Shown: positions 1 through 8,645 of the stretch, in pieces
Position numbering within the stretch: position 1 is the stretch's first letter
How the letters are laid out: every line of letters begins with the position of its first letter
Assembly: GCA_900314855.1 (NCBI GenBank)
Contig: OMWZ01000020.1
Location: 1-53,919 of the forward strand
Source: an uncultured Selenomonadales bacterium
Lineage (GTDB): Bacteria > Bacillota > Negativicutes > Acidaminococcales > Acidaminococcaceae
Direction: 5' to 3'
DNA length: 53,919 nt
Notes under the pieces: generated by a model
Told to the model about the DNA's origin: nothing
Seen by the model: only the letters and a program-made list of their open reading frames with translations
Database searches by the model: none
Position numbers and translations under genes: made by a program

Positions 1-55
1 GCGTCGAAAGTACTTGGGTGGAAGCGCCCTGGGAGGATAGATTGTTGCCGGTTCA
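1..55 (+). rRNA. rrf: 5S ribosomal RNA, 3' end (partial)
   Basis: The first bases match the 3' third of bacterial 5S rRNA, including the conserved blocks TACTTGGGTGGAAGCGCCCT and GGGAGGATAG followed by the closing TTGCCGG. The 5' part lies outside the window. A strong terminator follows within ten bases, as expected at the end of an rRNA operon. The exact 3' end is uncertain by a few bases. Confidence 0.88.
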
Positions 56-60
56 GGAAA

Positions 61-95
61 AACCCCTTTACGCCAACGCGTAAAGGGGTTTTTTG
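61..95 (+). terminator. Rho-independent terminator of the rRNA operon
   Basis: A perfect 13-bp stem (AACCCCTTTACGC / GCGTAAAGGGGTT) with loop CAAC is followed by a T run, directly after the 5S rRNA. Confidence 0.93.
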
Positions 96-172
96 TCGTC
101 TTCTTGCGAGAATGGCATGGGAAGCTCCGGACTTTTGCAACCCATAAAAGTCACAGTTTTGACAAATTTTTC

Positions 173-201
173 TTGAAATAAAGATGCAAATAAAATATAA
201 T
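173..201 (+). promoter_or_regulatory. Sigma-A-type promoter of the TonB receptor operon
   Basis: TTGAAA (173-178) and a consensus TATAAT (196-201) are separated by 17 bp. A second TTGACA at 159-164 is too far from this -10. The region is very AT-rich. Iron (Fur) control would be expected for such an operon, but I see no convincing Fur box. The gene's SD GGAGAG lies at 281-286. Confidence 0.75.
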
Positions 202-292
202 ACAAAAAGAATTGATTCCCAATAAGAATTAAATCACAAAAATTAAAAGGGAATAAGCGCTTAAACCATCTTAAGTTCAAGGAGAGAGATCA

Positions 293-2587
293 ATGGTCAA
301 ACGTATTTCTGCTGCCACTGTCGCTGCTGTTGTAGCCGTTTTGCTCGGAGGAATCCACAGCGTTGCTTCTGCGGGGTTCGACGAAAACTTAAACGCCTAT
401 ACGTTGGACACAGTGGTTGTCGAGGGTTCGCAGGCGAAGAACAAATTCGGCGATACGGTAACAGAACAATCTTACTACCGTACAGGCGGTGATGTGAAAG
501 TTATCACTCGGGAAGAAATTGAAAAGCGCCATTATCATGACGTTACGGACGCTATTAAACGCGTTCCTGGCGTAACATTTACCAATGCTGGATACCGTGG
601 CGGTGAGTACGGGTATAATTCCTATAACAACAGCATGGCCATTAACGGGGATTCCCGTGTTATCGTGCTGGTAGATGGGCGCCGTGTAGACAACTCGACA
701 AGTACCCGTTTTGGGGATCGCGCGGCGGCGGCGGGACGTACCATGGTGGATTTGAACCAGTTGGTTAGCATGGCGGATGTTGAAAAAATCGAAGTCATTA
801 AAGGACCCGGTGCTTCTGTGTATGGTGCGGATGCCACCGGCGGCGTTATCAACATTATCACTCGCAAAGGCGGTGACAAGAATGAGGGGACAGTGGAAGT
901 ATCGACGGGTTCCTGGAAGAAACATATCTATAATTTGACGTATTCCGGATCTGCCGGTGCGGATAAGTCATGGAAATATTTCGTTTCCGCCAGCCGTAAC
1001 ATGGCCGGGGATAGCCGGTATCACGACGGTTTGACTGGCGAGGATCACACTTACACGGGAACGAGTTACAAGGAAGACGGCGTTTCCGTCCGTCTGGATA
1101 AAGAGTTCACTGACAAACAGAACTTGAGAGTGTGGTATAACCACAAAGACGGTCATGACGGGTATCCGATTACAGCGCGGGACTGGCGGTATTGGTCTGA
1201 AAGTGACTGGAACCGTATCATTGAGAGAACGACACGGCCCGGCGGATATGGAAACACAGACAATCCCGGGTATCGCAACTTGTTCTCGCTGGATGCCTTG
1301 TCCGGTTCGTACAATGCATACCGTAACAATGATCTTGATATTACCTACACTTTTGACAAGGATAACGGAATGGAGAGCTTCGTCCGTTATTACAATCAAA
1401 AACATCATTACTGGGGCGTGGACCGGTATCCGGACTGGGTGCTGCCCGACGGCAGTTATGTACCGTTCCCGGATTCCGCACAATGGGAAAGTTTCATTCG
1501 GAACTATAATTTCCCGCGGGGGCTGGATCCGACGACGGTCTACGATGAAGAGAACCACGGTGTACAGTTGCAGTATGGAAAATCCGTCGGGATCCATGAC
1601 TTGCTGACCTCGGTTACGTATGACAAGGCGAAGACCAGCCGGGTTAGATTAAATCGCGCGACCCAGAAATATGAAACGACGAAAGTCGATCGGAAGACGG
1701 TTTACGGCTATTTGCAAGATAAAATACATTTGACGGATCGTTGGGACTTTACGCCGGCAGTCCGCTTCTCCCACTATTCCGACTATGTAGGAGGCGCTTA
1801 CTCTGACGTTGGCGGCGGAACGACATATACGCCGACCCTCAATACGCAGTATGCTTTTAGTGACAGCCTCAGCGCTTATTTAGGGTGGACTAAGGTATAT
1901 CGTCCTTTGAAGGCACGGGATTACAGCATCAAGACGCCGAACGGAGATTCTTTACGCGATGAGGAGGGGAATGTCTACACCATTGGTATCCGCAAAGATA
2001 TCGGAGATAAGACCAATGTCTCGGTTCATTATGATTGGACAGATATGTCCAATGCGGTAACGTATTATTCCGTTTGGGACTCTTCTGCAGCGGATTTTGC
2101 GAATAAGGCTGTAAACGCCAGGGAAAAGAAGAAATCCTTCAATATTACGATGGATCATCAATTTGACGATCACTGGAATCTGAGCCTTGCCTATACCTAC
2201 CTGCATGACAAATGGCAGGCGAAGGATGGCATGCAGTTCGATCCTGATATCAGCTTGAACTCCAATTCCAATGTCAATACTATGATCAATCAACTTCGTC
2301 CGGCAAACCATTATACGGCAAATGTGAGCTATGAAAACGGAAAATGGTATACGGGGCTGTTGGCTAACTGGTATACGGGGGCCAGCAAAGAAGCATTCAC
2401 CCATTCTAGGGCTCTTGTCCTCGACTGGAACGTAAATTACGATTTCCGGAAAGATATGTCCGCGTACCTGACAATTACCAACCTTACCAACCAGGCCTAT
2501 GAAAATGCTTATTCCGCGTACAATGGACTTGGTGCAGCGCCGCAGCCGGGCAGAGCGATTATGATCGGCATGAAATATAAGTTCTGA
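293..2587 (+). CDS. TonB-dependent outer-membrane receptor
   Basis: 764 aa. Outer-membrane gated channel for a siderophore, heme or similar ligand. An N-terminal signal peptide (about residues 1-27, ending SVASA) is followed by a TonB-box-like LDTVVVEG near residue 38. The plug domain (about 65-200) carries the motifs DAIKRVPGV, VLVDGRRVDN and KIEVIKGPGASVYGADATGG. A beta-barrel then runs to a C-terminal aromatic strand ending MKYKF, the usual signal for outer-membrane insertion. It heads an operon with a binding lipoprotein, permease and ATPase, so the ligand probably passes straight to that importer. Ligand identity cannot be read from sequence. Base composition is more AT-rich than the glycolytic block downstream. 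Confidence 0.95.
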   Translation: MVKRISAATVAAVVAVLLGGIHSVASAGFDENLNAYTLDTVVVEGSQAKNKFGDTVTEQSYYRTGGDVKVITREEIEKRHYHDVTDAIKRVPGVTFTNAGYRGGEYGYNSYNNSMAINGDSRVIVLVDGRRVDNSTSTRFGDRAAAAGRTMVDLNQLVSMADVEKIEVIKGPGASVYGADATGGVINIITRKGGDKNEGTVEVSTGSWKKHIYNLTYSGSAGADKSWKYFVSASRNMAGDSRYHDGLTGEDHTYTGTSYKEDGVSVRLDKEFTDKQNLRVWYNHKDGHDGYPITARDWRYWSESDWNRIIERTTRPGGYGNTDNPGYRNLFSLDALSGSYNAYRNNDLDITYTFDKDNGMESFVRYYNQKHHYWGVDRYPDWVLPDGSYVPFPDSAQWESFIRNYNFPRGLDPTTVYDEENHGVQLQYGKSVGIHDLLTSVTYDKAKTSRVRLNRATQKYETTKVDRKTVYGYLQDKIHLTDRWDFTPAVRFSHYSDYVGGAYSDVGGGTTYTPTLNTQYAFSDSLSAYLGWTKVYRPLKARDYSIKTPNGDSLRDEEGNVYTIGIRKDIGDKTNVSVHYDWTDMSNAVTYYSVWDSSAADFANKAVNAREKKKSFNITMDHQFDDHWNLSLAYTYLHDKWQAKDGMQFDPDISLNSNSNVNTMINQLRPANHYTANVSYENGKWYTGLLANWYTGASKEAFTHSRALVLDWNVNYDFRKDMSAYLTITNLTNQAYENAYSAYNGLGAAPQPGRAIMIGMKYKF

Positions 2588-2606
2588 TATAAAAGTAAGA
2601 CTTCTT

Positions 2607-3653
2607 ATGAAAAAATTTTGTTATGGCACCATCCTTTGGCTGTCCTCTCTGGCCCTTGTTGTTCTCCTTGCCGGTTGTTCCGGCAAGGTCGATTCATGGG
2701 CAGACAGGGGAAATGCGGCAAAGGATGGTTTTCTTTATGCAGTAGGCTCGATTGCCGTAGAAAACTACAATTCCAAAGGAGAAAAGGAGATACAGGAATT
2801 TTCCCAGCCACCACAGCGAGTGGTGGCTGTATGGCAGAATTCCATCGAGACACTCCTGGCTTTGGGCGTAGGAGATCGGCTGGAAGCTGCCATTGGTGTT
2901 CCGGATGAAAAATACATTTCCCCGGCGTATCGGGAAGCTTACCGGAAGGTCCCGTATAAGAGCCTCCGCGATTTGGATTTGGAAACAATCCTTATGATGA
3001 AGCCCGATTTGGTCGTAGGGTGGTTTTCTACATTTCAGCCGAAGGTCTTGCGAAGTACGGGTTTTTGGCATGGGCGTGGTATTCGCACCTTTATCGCGCC
3101 GGCATCCATTCCGACAGTTCCCCGGAAAACAGTGGAGATGGAATATGAATCGATTCTGCAAATGGGCAGGATTTTTCAAAAGGAGAAACAGGCGCAGGCT
3201 TTGGTAGAGGGGATGCGTCGCACGATTGCGGATGTAACCGGACGTGCGAGGACTGCAGGTCTTCACCGCAGGGGATTGATCCTGGAGCTTGCCGGAAGAA
3301 ATCTCGTAGTTTATGGGGAAAAAACTCTGGCTGGAAATATCTTGCAGCAGGCGGGAGGGGAACTCTTGGCCCCGCAGGAACGGCAAATCGGGATGGAACG
3401 GCTATTGGAGTTGAATCCTGACGTTATTTTCCTCGTCACCATCGAATCGGATTATGGACGGGAAGGCGAGATTAAAAATCGATTGTATCAAAATAAGGCG
3501 TTGAACAGTTTGTGTTGCATCCGGAACCGCCATGTCTACACACTGCCTCTGTATACGATATATTGTTCCGGCGTGAGGACAAAAGATGGAATTCAAATTA
3601 TCGCAAAAGGCCTTTATCCGGAGCTCTTTGCTTATCCGGAACCGCTTCAGTAG
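2607..3653 (+). CDS. Periplasmic metal-chelate/heme-binding lipoprotein of an ABC importer
   Basis: 348 aa, BtuF/FepB-like class III substrate-binding protein. The signal peptide ends in a lipobox (LAGC, Cys about residue 23), so it is membrane-anchored. Family features follow: PQRVVAVWQNSIETLLALGVGDRL at the start of lobe 1, a DLETILMMKPDLVVGW segment, a long linking helix (about 165-205), and lobe 2 with LLELNPDVIFLV. It starts 19 bp after the receptor and precedes the permease by 12 bp. It presumably takes the ligand from the TonB receptor and delivers it to the permease. Iron-siderophore, heme and cobalamin are all possible; no cobalamin riboswitch is visible upstream. Confidence 0.9.
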   Translation: MKKFCYGTILWLSSLALVVLLAGCSGKVDSWADRGNAAKDGFLYAVGSIAVENYNSKGEKEIQEFSQPPQRVVAVWQNSIETLLALGVGDRLEAAIGVPDEKYISPAYREAYRKVPYKSLRDLDLETILMMKPDLVVGWFSTFQPKVLRSTGFWHGRGIRTFIAPASIPTVPRKTVEMEYESILQMGRIFQKEKQAQALVEGMRRTIADVTGRARTAGLHRRGLILELAGRNLVVYGEKTLAGNILQQAGGELLAPQERQIGMERLLELNPDVIFLVTIESDYGREGEIKNRLYQNKALNSLCCIRNRHVYTLPLYTIYCSGVRTKDGIQIIAKGLYPELFAYPEPLQ

Positions 3654-3665
3654 GGGAGGTGCGGC

Positions 3666-4724
3666 ATGCGTTTAACAGTACGAAAAGTAAAATTTGCATT
3701 GTTCCTTGTCCTGCTCGCCCTCGTTCTGGCGGGGGTCTTATTATGGGCGTTGTCCATCGGAACTGTACATTTCCCCCTGCACGTCCTTTGGTATGCCATC
3801 GTGGAACAGTTTCAGCAAAACCTTCCCGTTGATGCACCGCTACGAGGGCCGGTTCACGATATCGTATGGCTTTTGCGGCTGCCGCGGCTTTTGTTGGCGG
3901 CATTCGTAGGAGCAGCTCTTTCGGTCAGTGGCGTGGTAATGCAGGCCATTGTCCGGAATCCCTTGGCGGATCCTTATATCTTGGGAATCTCCTCCGGGGC
4001 ATCTTTGGGGGCAACGATGGCGATTCTCCTGGGAATCGGGGTTTCCCTCGGGGAGAACTTTGTCGGTATGGCGGCATTTATCGGGGCCTTCGGGATTTCC
4101 TTGGGAGTTCTCTTCCTTTCCAATTTAGGCGGCCGATCCAATTCCGTAAAGCTTTTGCTTGCCGGGATGGCCCTGTCCGCCGTATGCGGTGCGTTTTCCA
4201 GCTTTATTGTGTATTTCGCGAACAACAAGGAAGGAATGCAGACAGTGGCCTATTGGCTGATGGGTAGTTTTGCGGGAGCAAAATGGAATCACCTTGCCGT
4301 GATTGCGCCTGTTGTTTTGGCATCGATTCTCTTTTTCTGGACGCAGAGCCGTGTTTTGAACTTGATGCTTTTGGGGGATGAGGCGGCCATTACGATGGGG
4401 ACCGATTTGCATGCCTATCGGCAGGGATATCTGCTCGTGAGTTCCCTGATGGTCGGTTTTGCCGTGTATTCAGCTGGCATGATCGGTTTCGTCGGGCTGC
4501 TCATTCCCCATGTGGTACGAATGGTCCTGGGGCCGGATCACCGGAAACTTCTTCCCGCAAGTGCGCTGACCGGAGCTTCCTTTTTGGTATTGGCCGACGG
4601 GTTATGTCGGATTTTGATTCCTCGCACGGAATTGCCCGTAGGAATTTTGATTTCGATGATTGGGGCTCCGTGCTTTATCTACTTAATGGGGAAACGCGCC
4701 TATGGTTTTGGAGGTGGCGACTGA
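3666..4724 (+). CDS. FecCD-family ABC permease
   Basis: 352 aa, a polytopic membrane protein of the BtuC/FecCD family, which normally has 10 transmembrane helices and works as a homodimer. Diagnostic stretches are LRLPRLLLAAFVGAALSVSG, QAIVRNPLADPYILGISSGA and, near the C-terminus, GFVGLLIPHVVRMVLGPDH followed by ELPVGILISMIGAPCFIYL. The SD GGGGAGGTG precedes the ATG. Its stop codon lies just before the ATPase start, so the two are translationally coupled. Confidence 0.95.
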   Translation: MRLTVRKVKFALFLVLLALVLAGVLLWALSIGTVHFPLHVLWYAIVEQFQQNLPVDAPLRGPVHDIVWLLRLPRLLLAAFVGAALSVSGVVMQAIVRNPLADPYILGISSGASLGATMAILLGIGVSLGENFVGMAAFIGAFGISLGVLFLSNLGGRSNSVKLLLAGMALSAVCGAFSSFIVYFANNKEGMQTVAYWLMGSFAGAKWNHLAVIAPVVLASILFFWTQSRVLNLMLLGDEAAITMGTDLHAYRQGYLLVSSLMVGFAVYSAGMIGFVGLLIPHVVRMVLGPDHRKLLPASALTGASFLVLADGLCRILIPRTELPVGILISMIGAPCFIYLMGKRAYGFGGGD

Positions 4725-4725
4725 T

Positions 4726-5517
4726 ATGGAGCTTTTAGCAAAAGCAGTGGAATTATATCTGGGCAAAGCGCACGTCCTCCGAGGGATTGATCTTTCGCTT
4801 CACCCTAAAGAATTTCTTGGCATTATTGGACCAAACGGGAGCGGGAAGAGCTCCTTTCTGAAATGTGTATATAGGGTACAAAAGCCATCGGCCGGGACCA
4901 TCTATTTTGACGGGCGAAAACAAGATGAGCTTTCGTACAGGGAGTCGGCCTTGAAATTGGCGGTTTTAGCGCAACACAACGCATATCATTTTGATTTTAA
5001 CGTGCTGGATGTTGTGGTCATGGGCCGTTCTCCTCACAAAAAGATGATGGAGTCCGATACGGCGGAAGATTTTTCGTTAGCACGGGAGATGCTTGCTACG
5101 GTCGGCCTAGCGGGGTTTGAAGAACGAAATTTTTCCACGTTGTCCGGCGGTGAGCAGCAGTGTGTGATTTTGGCGCGTGCCCTCACGCAGGGGTCCGAAT
5201 GTCTGGTGCTGGACGAACCGACCAATCATCTCGATATTAAATACCAGCTGCAGATTATGGATATCGTGAAGAGTATGAATCTAACTGTCATGGCGGCCGT
5301 TCACGATTTGAATATTGCCGCCATGTATTGCGATCGCATCGTTGCATTGTGCGGAGGAAAGATTGTCGGGTATGGCACTCCCCAGGAATTGTTGACGGAA
5401 GACTTCATCCGGAAATTATATGGGGTAGAATGCCGTATCGTGACGGAACCCGAATCGGGGCGCCGGTACATTGTCTTTCTGCCGCAATATGAGAAACTGT
5501 CCAGACCAGAAGGTTAA
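4726..5517 (+). CDS. ABC transporter ATP-binding protein (FecE/FhuC type)
   Basis: 263 aa from the ATG at 4726. I chose this start because GGAGG (4710-4714), inside the end of the permease gene, lies about 11 bp upstream. An upstream in-frame ATG at 4702 would add eight unlikely residues. Walker A is GPNGSGKSS, the signature is LSGGEQQ, Walker B is CLVLDEPTNHLD and the switch His is in AAVHDLN. It energises the metal-chelate importer encoded by the two preceding genes. Confidence 0.95.
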   Translation: MELLAKAVELYLGKAHVLRGIDLSLHPKEFLGIIGPNGSGKSSFLKCVYRVQKPSAGTIYFDGRKQDELSYRESALKLAVLAQHNAYHFDFNVLDVVVMGRSPHKKMMESDTAEDFSLAREMLATVGLAGFEERNFSTLSGGEQQCVILARALTQGSECLVLDEPTNHLDIKYQLQIMDIVKSMNLTVMAAVHDLNIAAMYCDRIVALCGGKIVGYGTPQELLTEDFIRKLYGVECRIVTEPESGRRYIVFLPQYEKLSRPEG

Positions 5518-5539
5518 TAAATGGTAAGGAGACGCCAGG

Positions 5540-5896
5540 ATGAAAAGAATTGCCATTTTACGGTGCCTGCAATCCAATGATGTTTGTACCGGAGCCGCCT
5601 GCCTATCGGCTTTCTTTCAACAGAAGGATTCCTTCACCGCATATCAGGGGGAAGAAATAAACCTGACGGCTTTTTTCTCCTGCAACGGATGTGGGAAAAT
5701 TGCCTTGAAAAATGACGAGGGCATGCAAGAGAAGCTGGATCATCTTGTGCAGATGCACACCGACGTGGTTCACATCGGTATTTGCTGCTTCCACAAGGAC
5801 AAAGGGGGGAGGTCCTGCCTGTGCCCGATCATTCGCACCCTTGTTGGGGAGCTGGAAACTCGTCGTATATCCGTTGTGTTGGGAACACACTCCTAA
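5540..5896 (+). CDS. CGGC-domain putative metal-binding protein
   Basis: 118 aa, a small cytoplasmic protein rich in Cys: residues near 10, 17, 21, 48, 51, 79-80 and 90-92. The FFSCNGCG motif and the pattern VHIGICCFHKDKGGRSCLCP match the CGGC domain family, which is thought to bind metal. It is the last gene of the TonB/ABC operon, with SD AAGGAGA. A role in handling the imported metal is an inference from position. No enzyme activity is known to me for this family. Confidence 0.75.
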   Translation: MKRIAILRCLQSNDVCTGAACLSAFFQQKDSFTAYQGEEINLTAFFSCNGCGKIALKNDEGMQEKLDHLVQMHTDVVHIGICCFHKDKGGRSCLCPIIRTLVGELETRRISVVLGTHS

Positions 5897-5995
5897 TGCA
5901 GTGGACATTTGTCCGTTTTAATTTGTAATCAAAGTTACTCTCTACATCGGATTTCCCTGACGGGCTGAAAAATTCACAAAAAGAACAAAATTTCG

Positions 5996-6024
5996 TTGAC
6001 ATTTAAAAAACAAAGTGATATTTT
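5996..6024 (+). promoter_or_regulatory. Promoter of cstA
   Basis: A consensus TTGACA (5996-6001) is separated by 17 bp from TATTTT (6019-6024). A GC-rich hairpin in the leader (6040-6065, CTGCCCTCCG with CGGAGGCAG and one bulge) could affect mRNA stability. The 223-bp gap before cstA otherwise shows only a weak hairpin, GGAC/GTCC at 5903-5914. Confidence 0.7.
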
Positions 6025-6119
6025 TCTACCTAACGGACCCTGCCCTCCGGAAGAGGCGGAGGCAGCAAACAGAGAATGGTCCGATTCTGAAGGGAAGAAA
6101 CAGAGGAGAGTAGAGTAGT

Positions 6120-7805
6120 ATGAATGGTTTAACCTTAGTTGTACTGGCAATCGTTTTGTTTGTCTGTGCCTACTGTTTTTACGGGCGGTGGCTCGTAAAG
6201 ACTTGGGGCATCGACCCCAATGCCGTGACACCGGCCCGGCGCTTTGAAAACGGCAAGGATTTTGTGCCGGCCTCGAAGTTCACGGTTTTCGCCCACCAGT
6301 TCTCCGCGATTTGCGGTGCCGGCCCTGTCACGGGGCCGATTATCGCGGCGATGTTTGGGTGGCTGCCGGCGTTGCTGTGGCTGCTGATCGGCGGTATCTT
6401 TTTCGGCGCCGTGCAGGATTTTACGGCTTTGTACGCATCGGTCAAGAATGACGGCATGTCCATGGGCATGCTCATTGAAAAGTATGTGGGCCGGACGGGC
6501 GGAAAGCTGTTCCTGGCGTTCTGCTGGCTCTTTTCCCTGCTGGTCATCGCGGCCTTTTCCGACATTATGGCGACGACCTTCAACGGCTTCGGGAAGGACG
6601 GCCAGATGATGGCTCCGAACGCGGCGGCGGCCTCCATTTCCATGTTGTATGTCTTCGTCGCCATGATTTTTGGCGTTATCCTGAAAAAGACGAAGCTGTC
6701 GGGCTGGAAGGAACTGGCCCTGGCGATTGTCTTCATCGTGGCCATGATTGCCGGCGGCATTGCTTACCCGGTCTACGCGGACCGCGTTACCTGGCTTTAT
6801 GTGACCTACGGCTACTGCTTCCTGGCGTCGATCCTGCCCATGTGGCTCCTAATCCAGCCTCGTGACTATTTGTCCGTATTCCTGCTGCTTGGCATGATCC
6901 TTGCCGGTGTCGTCGGCGTCATCGTGGGCAACCCGACCCTGAATATGCCGGCCGTGACGGGCTTCACGGTGGCGAACAAGCCCATGTTCCCGATTCTGTT
7001 CATTACCATCGCCTGTGGCGCCGTATCGGGCTTCCACTCCCTGGTTTCTTCCGGTACGTCGTCCAAGTCCATCTCCAATGAAAAGGACATGCTCACGGTC
7101 GGCTACGGTTCCATGCTGATCGAATCCACCTTGGGCGTCGTGTGCCTGGTCATTGCCTGCTCCGCCGCGACGAACGGGGTTCTGCCGAAAGCCAGCCCCT
7201 TCGCCATCTTCGGGACGGCGATTGGCGGGTACTTCAAGATGTTCGGGATTCCGCCGGTGGTCAGCTCGGCCATTGTCACCATGTGCGTTTCCGCCCTGGC
7301 GATGACGACCATTGACGCCGTGACGAGAATCGGCCGTATGACCCTCCAGGAATTCTTTGCGCCGAAACCGGGCGAGGAACGGAAGGGCTTCGCCAAGTTC
7401 ATCAGCAATCCCTACGTGGCGACCATTGTCACGCTCATCCCGAGTTATCTGCTGTGCCTGGGCGGCTACATGAACATCTGGCCCCTCTTCGGGTCTGCCA
7501 ACCAGCTCATCGCTTCCCTCGTCCTCATTGGCCTGGCTGTGTTCCTGAAAGTGACGGGACGGAAGGGCTGGATGCTTTACGCGCCTATGGCGTTCATGTT
7601 CGTGGCGACCATGACGGCCCTTGTCATGCACGTCTATGGCATCTTCGTGAAGCTCGGCGCCGGCAAGTTCAACCCCTTGGTGGAAGGACTTCAGCTCATC
7701 GTGGCAATCCTGTTGATGGTACTGGCCGTCCTCATCGTCAAGACCTGCCTCAAGGAGCTCCTGGCCCCGCGCACGACGGGACGCAAGGCGACTCCGGCGG
7801 ACTGA
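6120..7805 (+). CDS. cstA: Carbon starvation protein CstA (peptide/pyruvate transporter family)
   Basis: 561 aa, a polytopic membrane protein. The N-terminus has the family hallmark YGRWLVKTWGIDPNAVTPA, followed by HQFSAICGAGPVTGPIIAA and VQDFTALYASVKNDG. C-terminal family stretches include TIDAVTRIGRM and FGSANQLIASLVLIGLAVFL. Characterised members take up peptides (CstA) or pyruvate (BtsT), driven by an ion gradient. At 561 residues it belongs with the shorter forms; E. coli CstA is about 700. It has its own promoter and terminator, so it is probably monocistronic. Substrate cannot be assigned. Confidence 0.92.
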   Translation: MNGLTLVVLAIVLFVCAYCFYGRWLVKTWGIDPNAVTPARRFENGKDFVPASKFTVFAHQFSAICGAGPVTGPIIAAMFGWLPALLWLLIGGIFFGAVQDFTALYASVKNDGMSMGMLIEKYVGRTGGKLFLAFCWLFSLLVIAAFSDIMATTFNGFGKDGQMMAPNAAAASISMLYVFVAMIFGVILKKTKLSGWKELALAIVFIVAMIAGGIAYPVYADRVTWLYVTYGYCFLASILPMWLLIQPRDYLSVFLLLGMILAGVVGVIVGNPTLNMPAVTGFTVANKPMFPILFITIACGAVSGFHSLVSSGTSSKSISNEKDMLTVGYGSMLIESTLGVVCLVIACSAATNGVLPKASPFAIFGTAIGGYFKMFGIPPVVSSAIVTMCVSALAMTTIDAVTRIGRMTLQEFFAPKPGEERKGFAKFISNPYVATIVTLIPSYLLCLGGYMNIWPLFGSANQLIASLVLIGLAVFLKVTGRKGWMLYAPMAFMFVATMTALVMHVYGIFVKLGAGKFNPLVEGLQLIVAILLMVLAVLIVKTCLKELLAPRTTGRKATPAD

Positions 7806-7827
7806 TCACCGGTACGCGAATCAAAGC

Positions 7828-7862
7828 AAGGGAAGGTTGTTCTTTACAACCTTCCCTTTTTA
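7828..7862 (+). terminator. Terminator of cstA
   Basis: A perfect 13-bp stem (7828-7840 with 7846-7858), loop TCTTT, runs straight into a T tract. The next promoter's -35 lies within this hairpin. Confidence 0.93.
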
Positions 7863-7871
7863 CGATATAAT
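7843..7871 (+). promoter_or_regulatory. Promoter of the preQ1 riboswitch-queTF transcript
   Basis: TTTACA (7843-7848) and TATAAT (7866-7871) are 17 bp apart. The -35 box sits in the loop and 3' arm of the cstA terminator. Transcription would start near 7878, just before the riboswitch aptamer. Confidence 0.8.
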
Positions 7872-7893
7872 ACACCGGTAACAAGTTCAGAAC

Positions 7894-8014
7894 AGACAGT
7901 TCGTAACCATCCTGTCTCTAAACAAAACTACGGGCCCGCTCCGTCCTGCCAGTCGGCAGGGGGGGGACGTCAATCGGAATTGTTCCGCCTGTAGTTTTAC
8001 AGGCGGATTTTTTT
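7894..8014 (+). promoter_or_regulatory. preQ1-I riboswitch with antiterminator/terminator switch
   Basis: The aptamer has a P1 stem AGACAG (7894-7899) / CTGTCT (7912-7917) enclosing a loop that starts TTCGTAACCATC. An A-rich tail CTAAACAAAACTA (7918-7930) follows, the preQ1-I (class 1) arrangement. The end of the tail (7924-7935) can form 12 bp with 7987-7998. That segment is also the 5' arm and loop of a terminator: CCGCCTGTA (7985-7993) / TACAGGCGG (7998-8006) plus seven T. Ligand binding should hold the tail in the aptamer, free the terminator and switch off queT-queF. Between aptamer and terminator lies an extra hairpin CCTGCC/GGCAGG. Confidence 0.85.
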
Positions 8015-8050
8015 CGTTCCTGGCAACCTGTAAAACGGAGGGAGTTATCC

Positions 8051-8551
8051 ATGAATCGGGAGTTCACCAAAACACAAAAATTGACCATTTCGGCCGTCTG
8101 CATCGCCTTGTACCTGGTCGTCATGCTCTATACGCAGAACTTTGCCTTCGGGCAATACCAGATCCGCATCGCCACCGGCCTCTACGGGCTGGCGGCCTTG
8201 TATCCGTTCCTGGTCGTGCCCTTGGCTGTGGCGAATATCCTGAGCAACACCCTGATGGGAGGGCTGGGGCCGGTCGATATGATCGGCGGATTCTGCGTCG
8301 GCCTGGCCACGACGGGCCTTATCGTGCTCGGCAAGCGGCGTGGCTGCGGCAATTGGATTGTCGCGGCGGCGGTGACGCTGGTGCCCGGCCTGGGTGTTCC
8401 CCTTTGGCTGTCGGCGCTGCTGCAGGTTCCCTATGTCCTCCTGGCGTCGTCCCTCCTGGTGGGACAGTTCGTTTCGGGCCTGGCCGGCCTGGCCCTGGTC
8501 GACGCCCTGGAACACACGCCTGTCGGGATGCCCGCGTCGACGGACAGATAA
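8051..8551 (+). CDS. queT: QueT-type queuosine precursor ECF S-component
   Basis: 166 aa hydrophobic protein with about five or six membrane helices. The N-terminal [43 protein letters not shown] and later [19 protein letters not shown] match the QueT family. These are substrate-binding (S) components of ECF transporters for preQ0/preQ1-type precursors. The preQ1-I riboswitch directly upstream and queF downstream support this. It needs an EcfAAT module, which could be shared from elsewhere in the genome. Last residues (after about 155) are low in similarity to the family. Confidence 0.9.
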   Translation: MNREFTKTQKLTISAVCIALYLVVMLYTQNFAFGQYQIRIATGLYGLAALYPFLVVPLAVANILSNTLMGGLGPVDMIGGFCVGLATTGLIVLGKRRGCGNWIVAAAVTLVPGLGVPLWLSALLQVPYVLLASSLLVGQFVSGLAGLALVDALEHTPVGMPASTDR

Positions 8552-8586
8552 CTACGCAGGTCCGGCAGGCAACCACGCAGGTCCGG
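8550..8586 (+). repeat. Short direct repeat between queT and queF
   Basis: Two copies of AACYACGCAGGTCCGG (8550-8565 and 8571-8586) lie 21 bp apart, the first overlapping the queT stop codon. Function unknown; possibly a slippage duplication. Confidence 0.7.
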
Positions 8587-8645
8587 GCCAGGAAATCGGG
8601 AGAGGCATCCCCGGAGAGAAACCCCATGGGAGAGGAGAAAGAATC

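Noticed and set aside
205..250. Possible Fur box before the TonB receptor
   Set aside because: The AT-rich stretch has GATTCCCAATAAGAATTA, but symmetry and match to the 19-bp Fur consensus are too poor to claim.
4702..4725. Start of the ABC ATPase at the upstream ATG 4702
   Set aside because: GGAGG at 4710-4714 lies after that ATG and is well placed for the ATG at 4726; family alignment also begins there.
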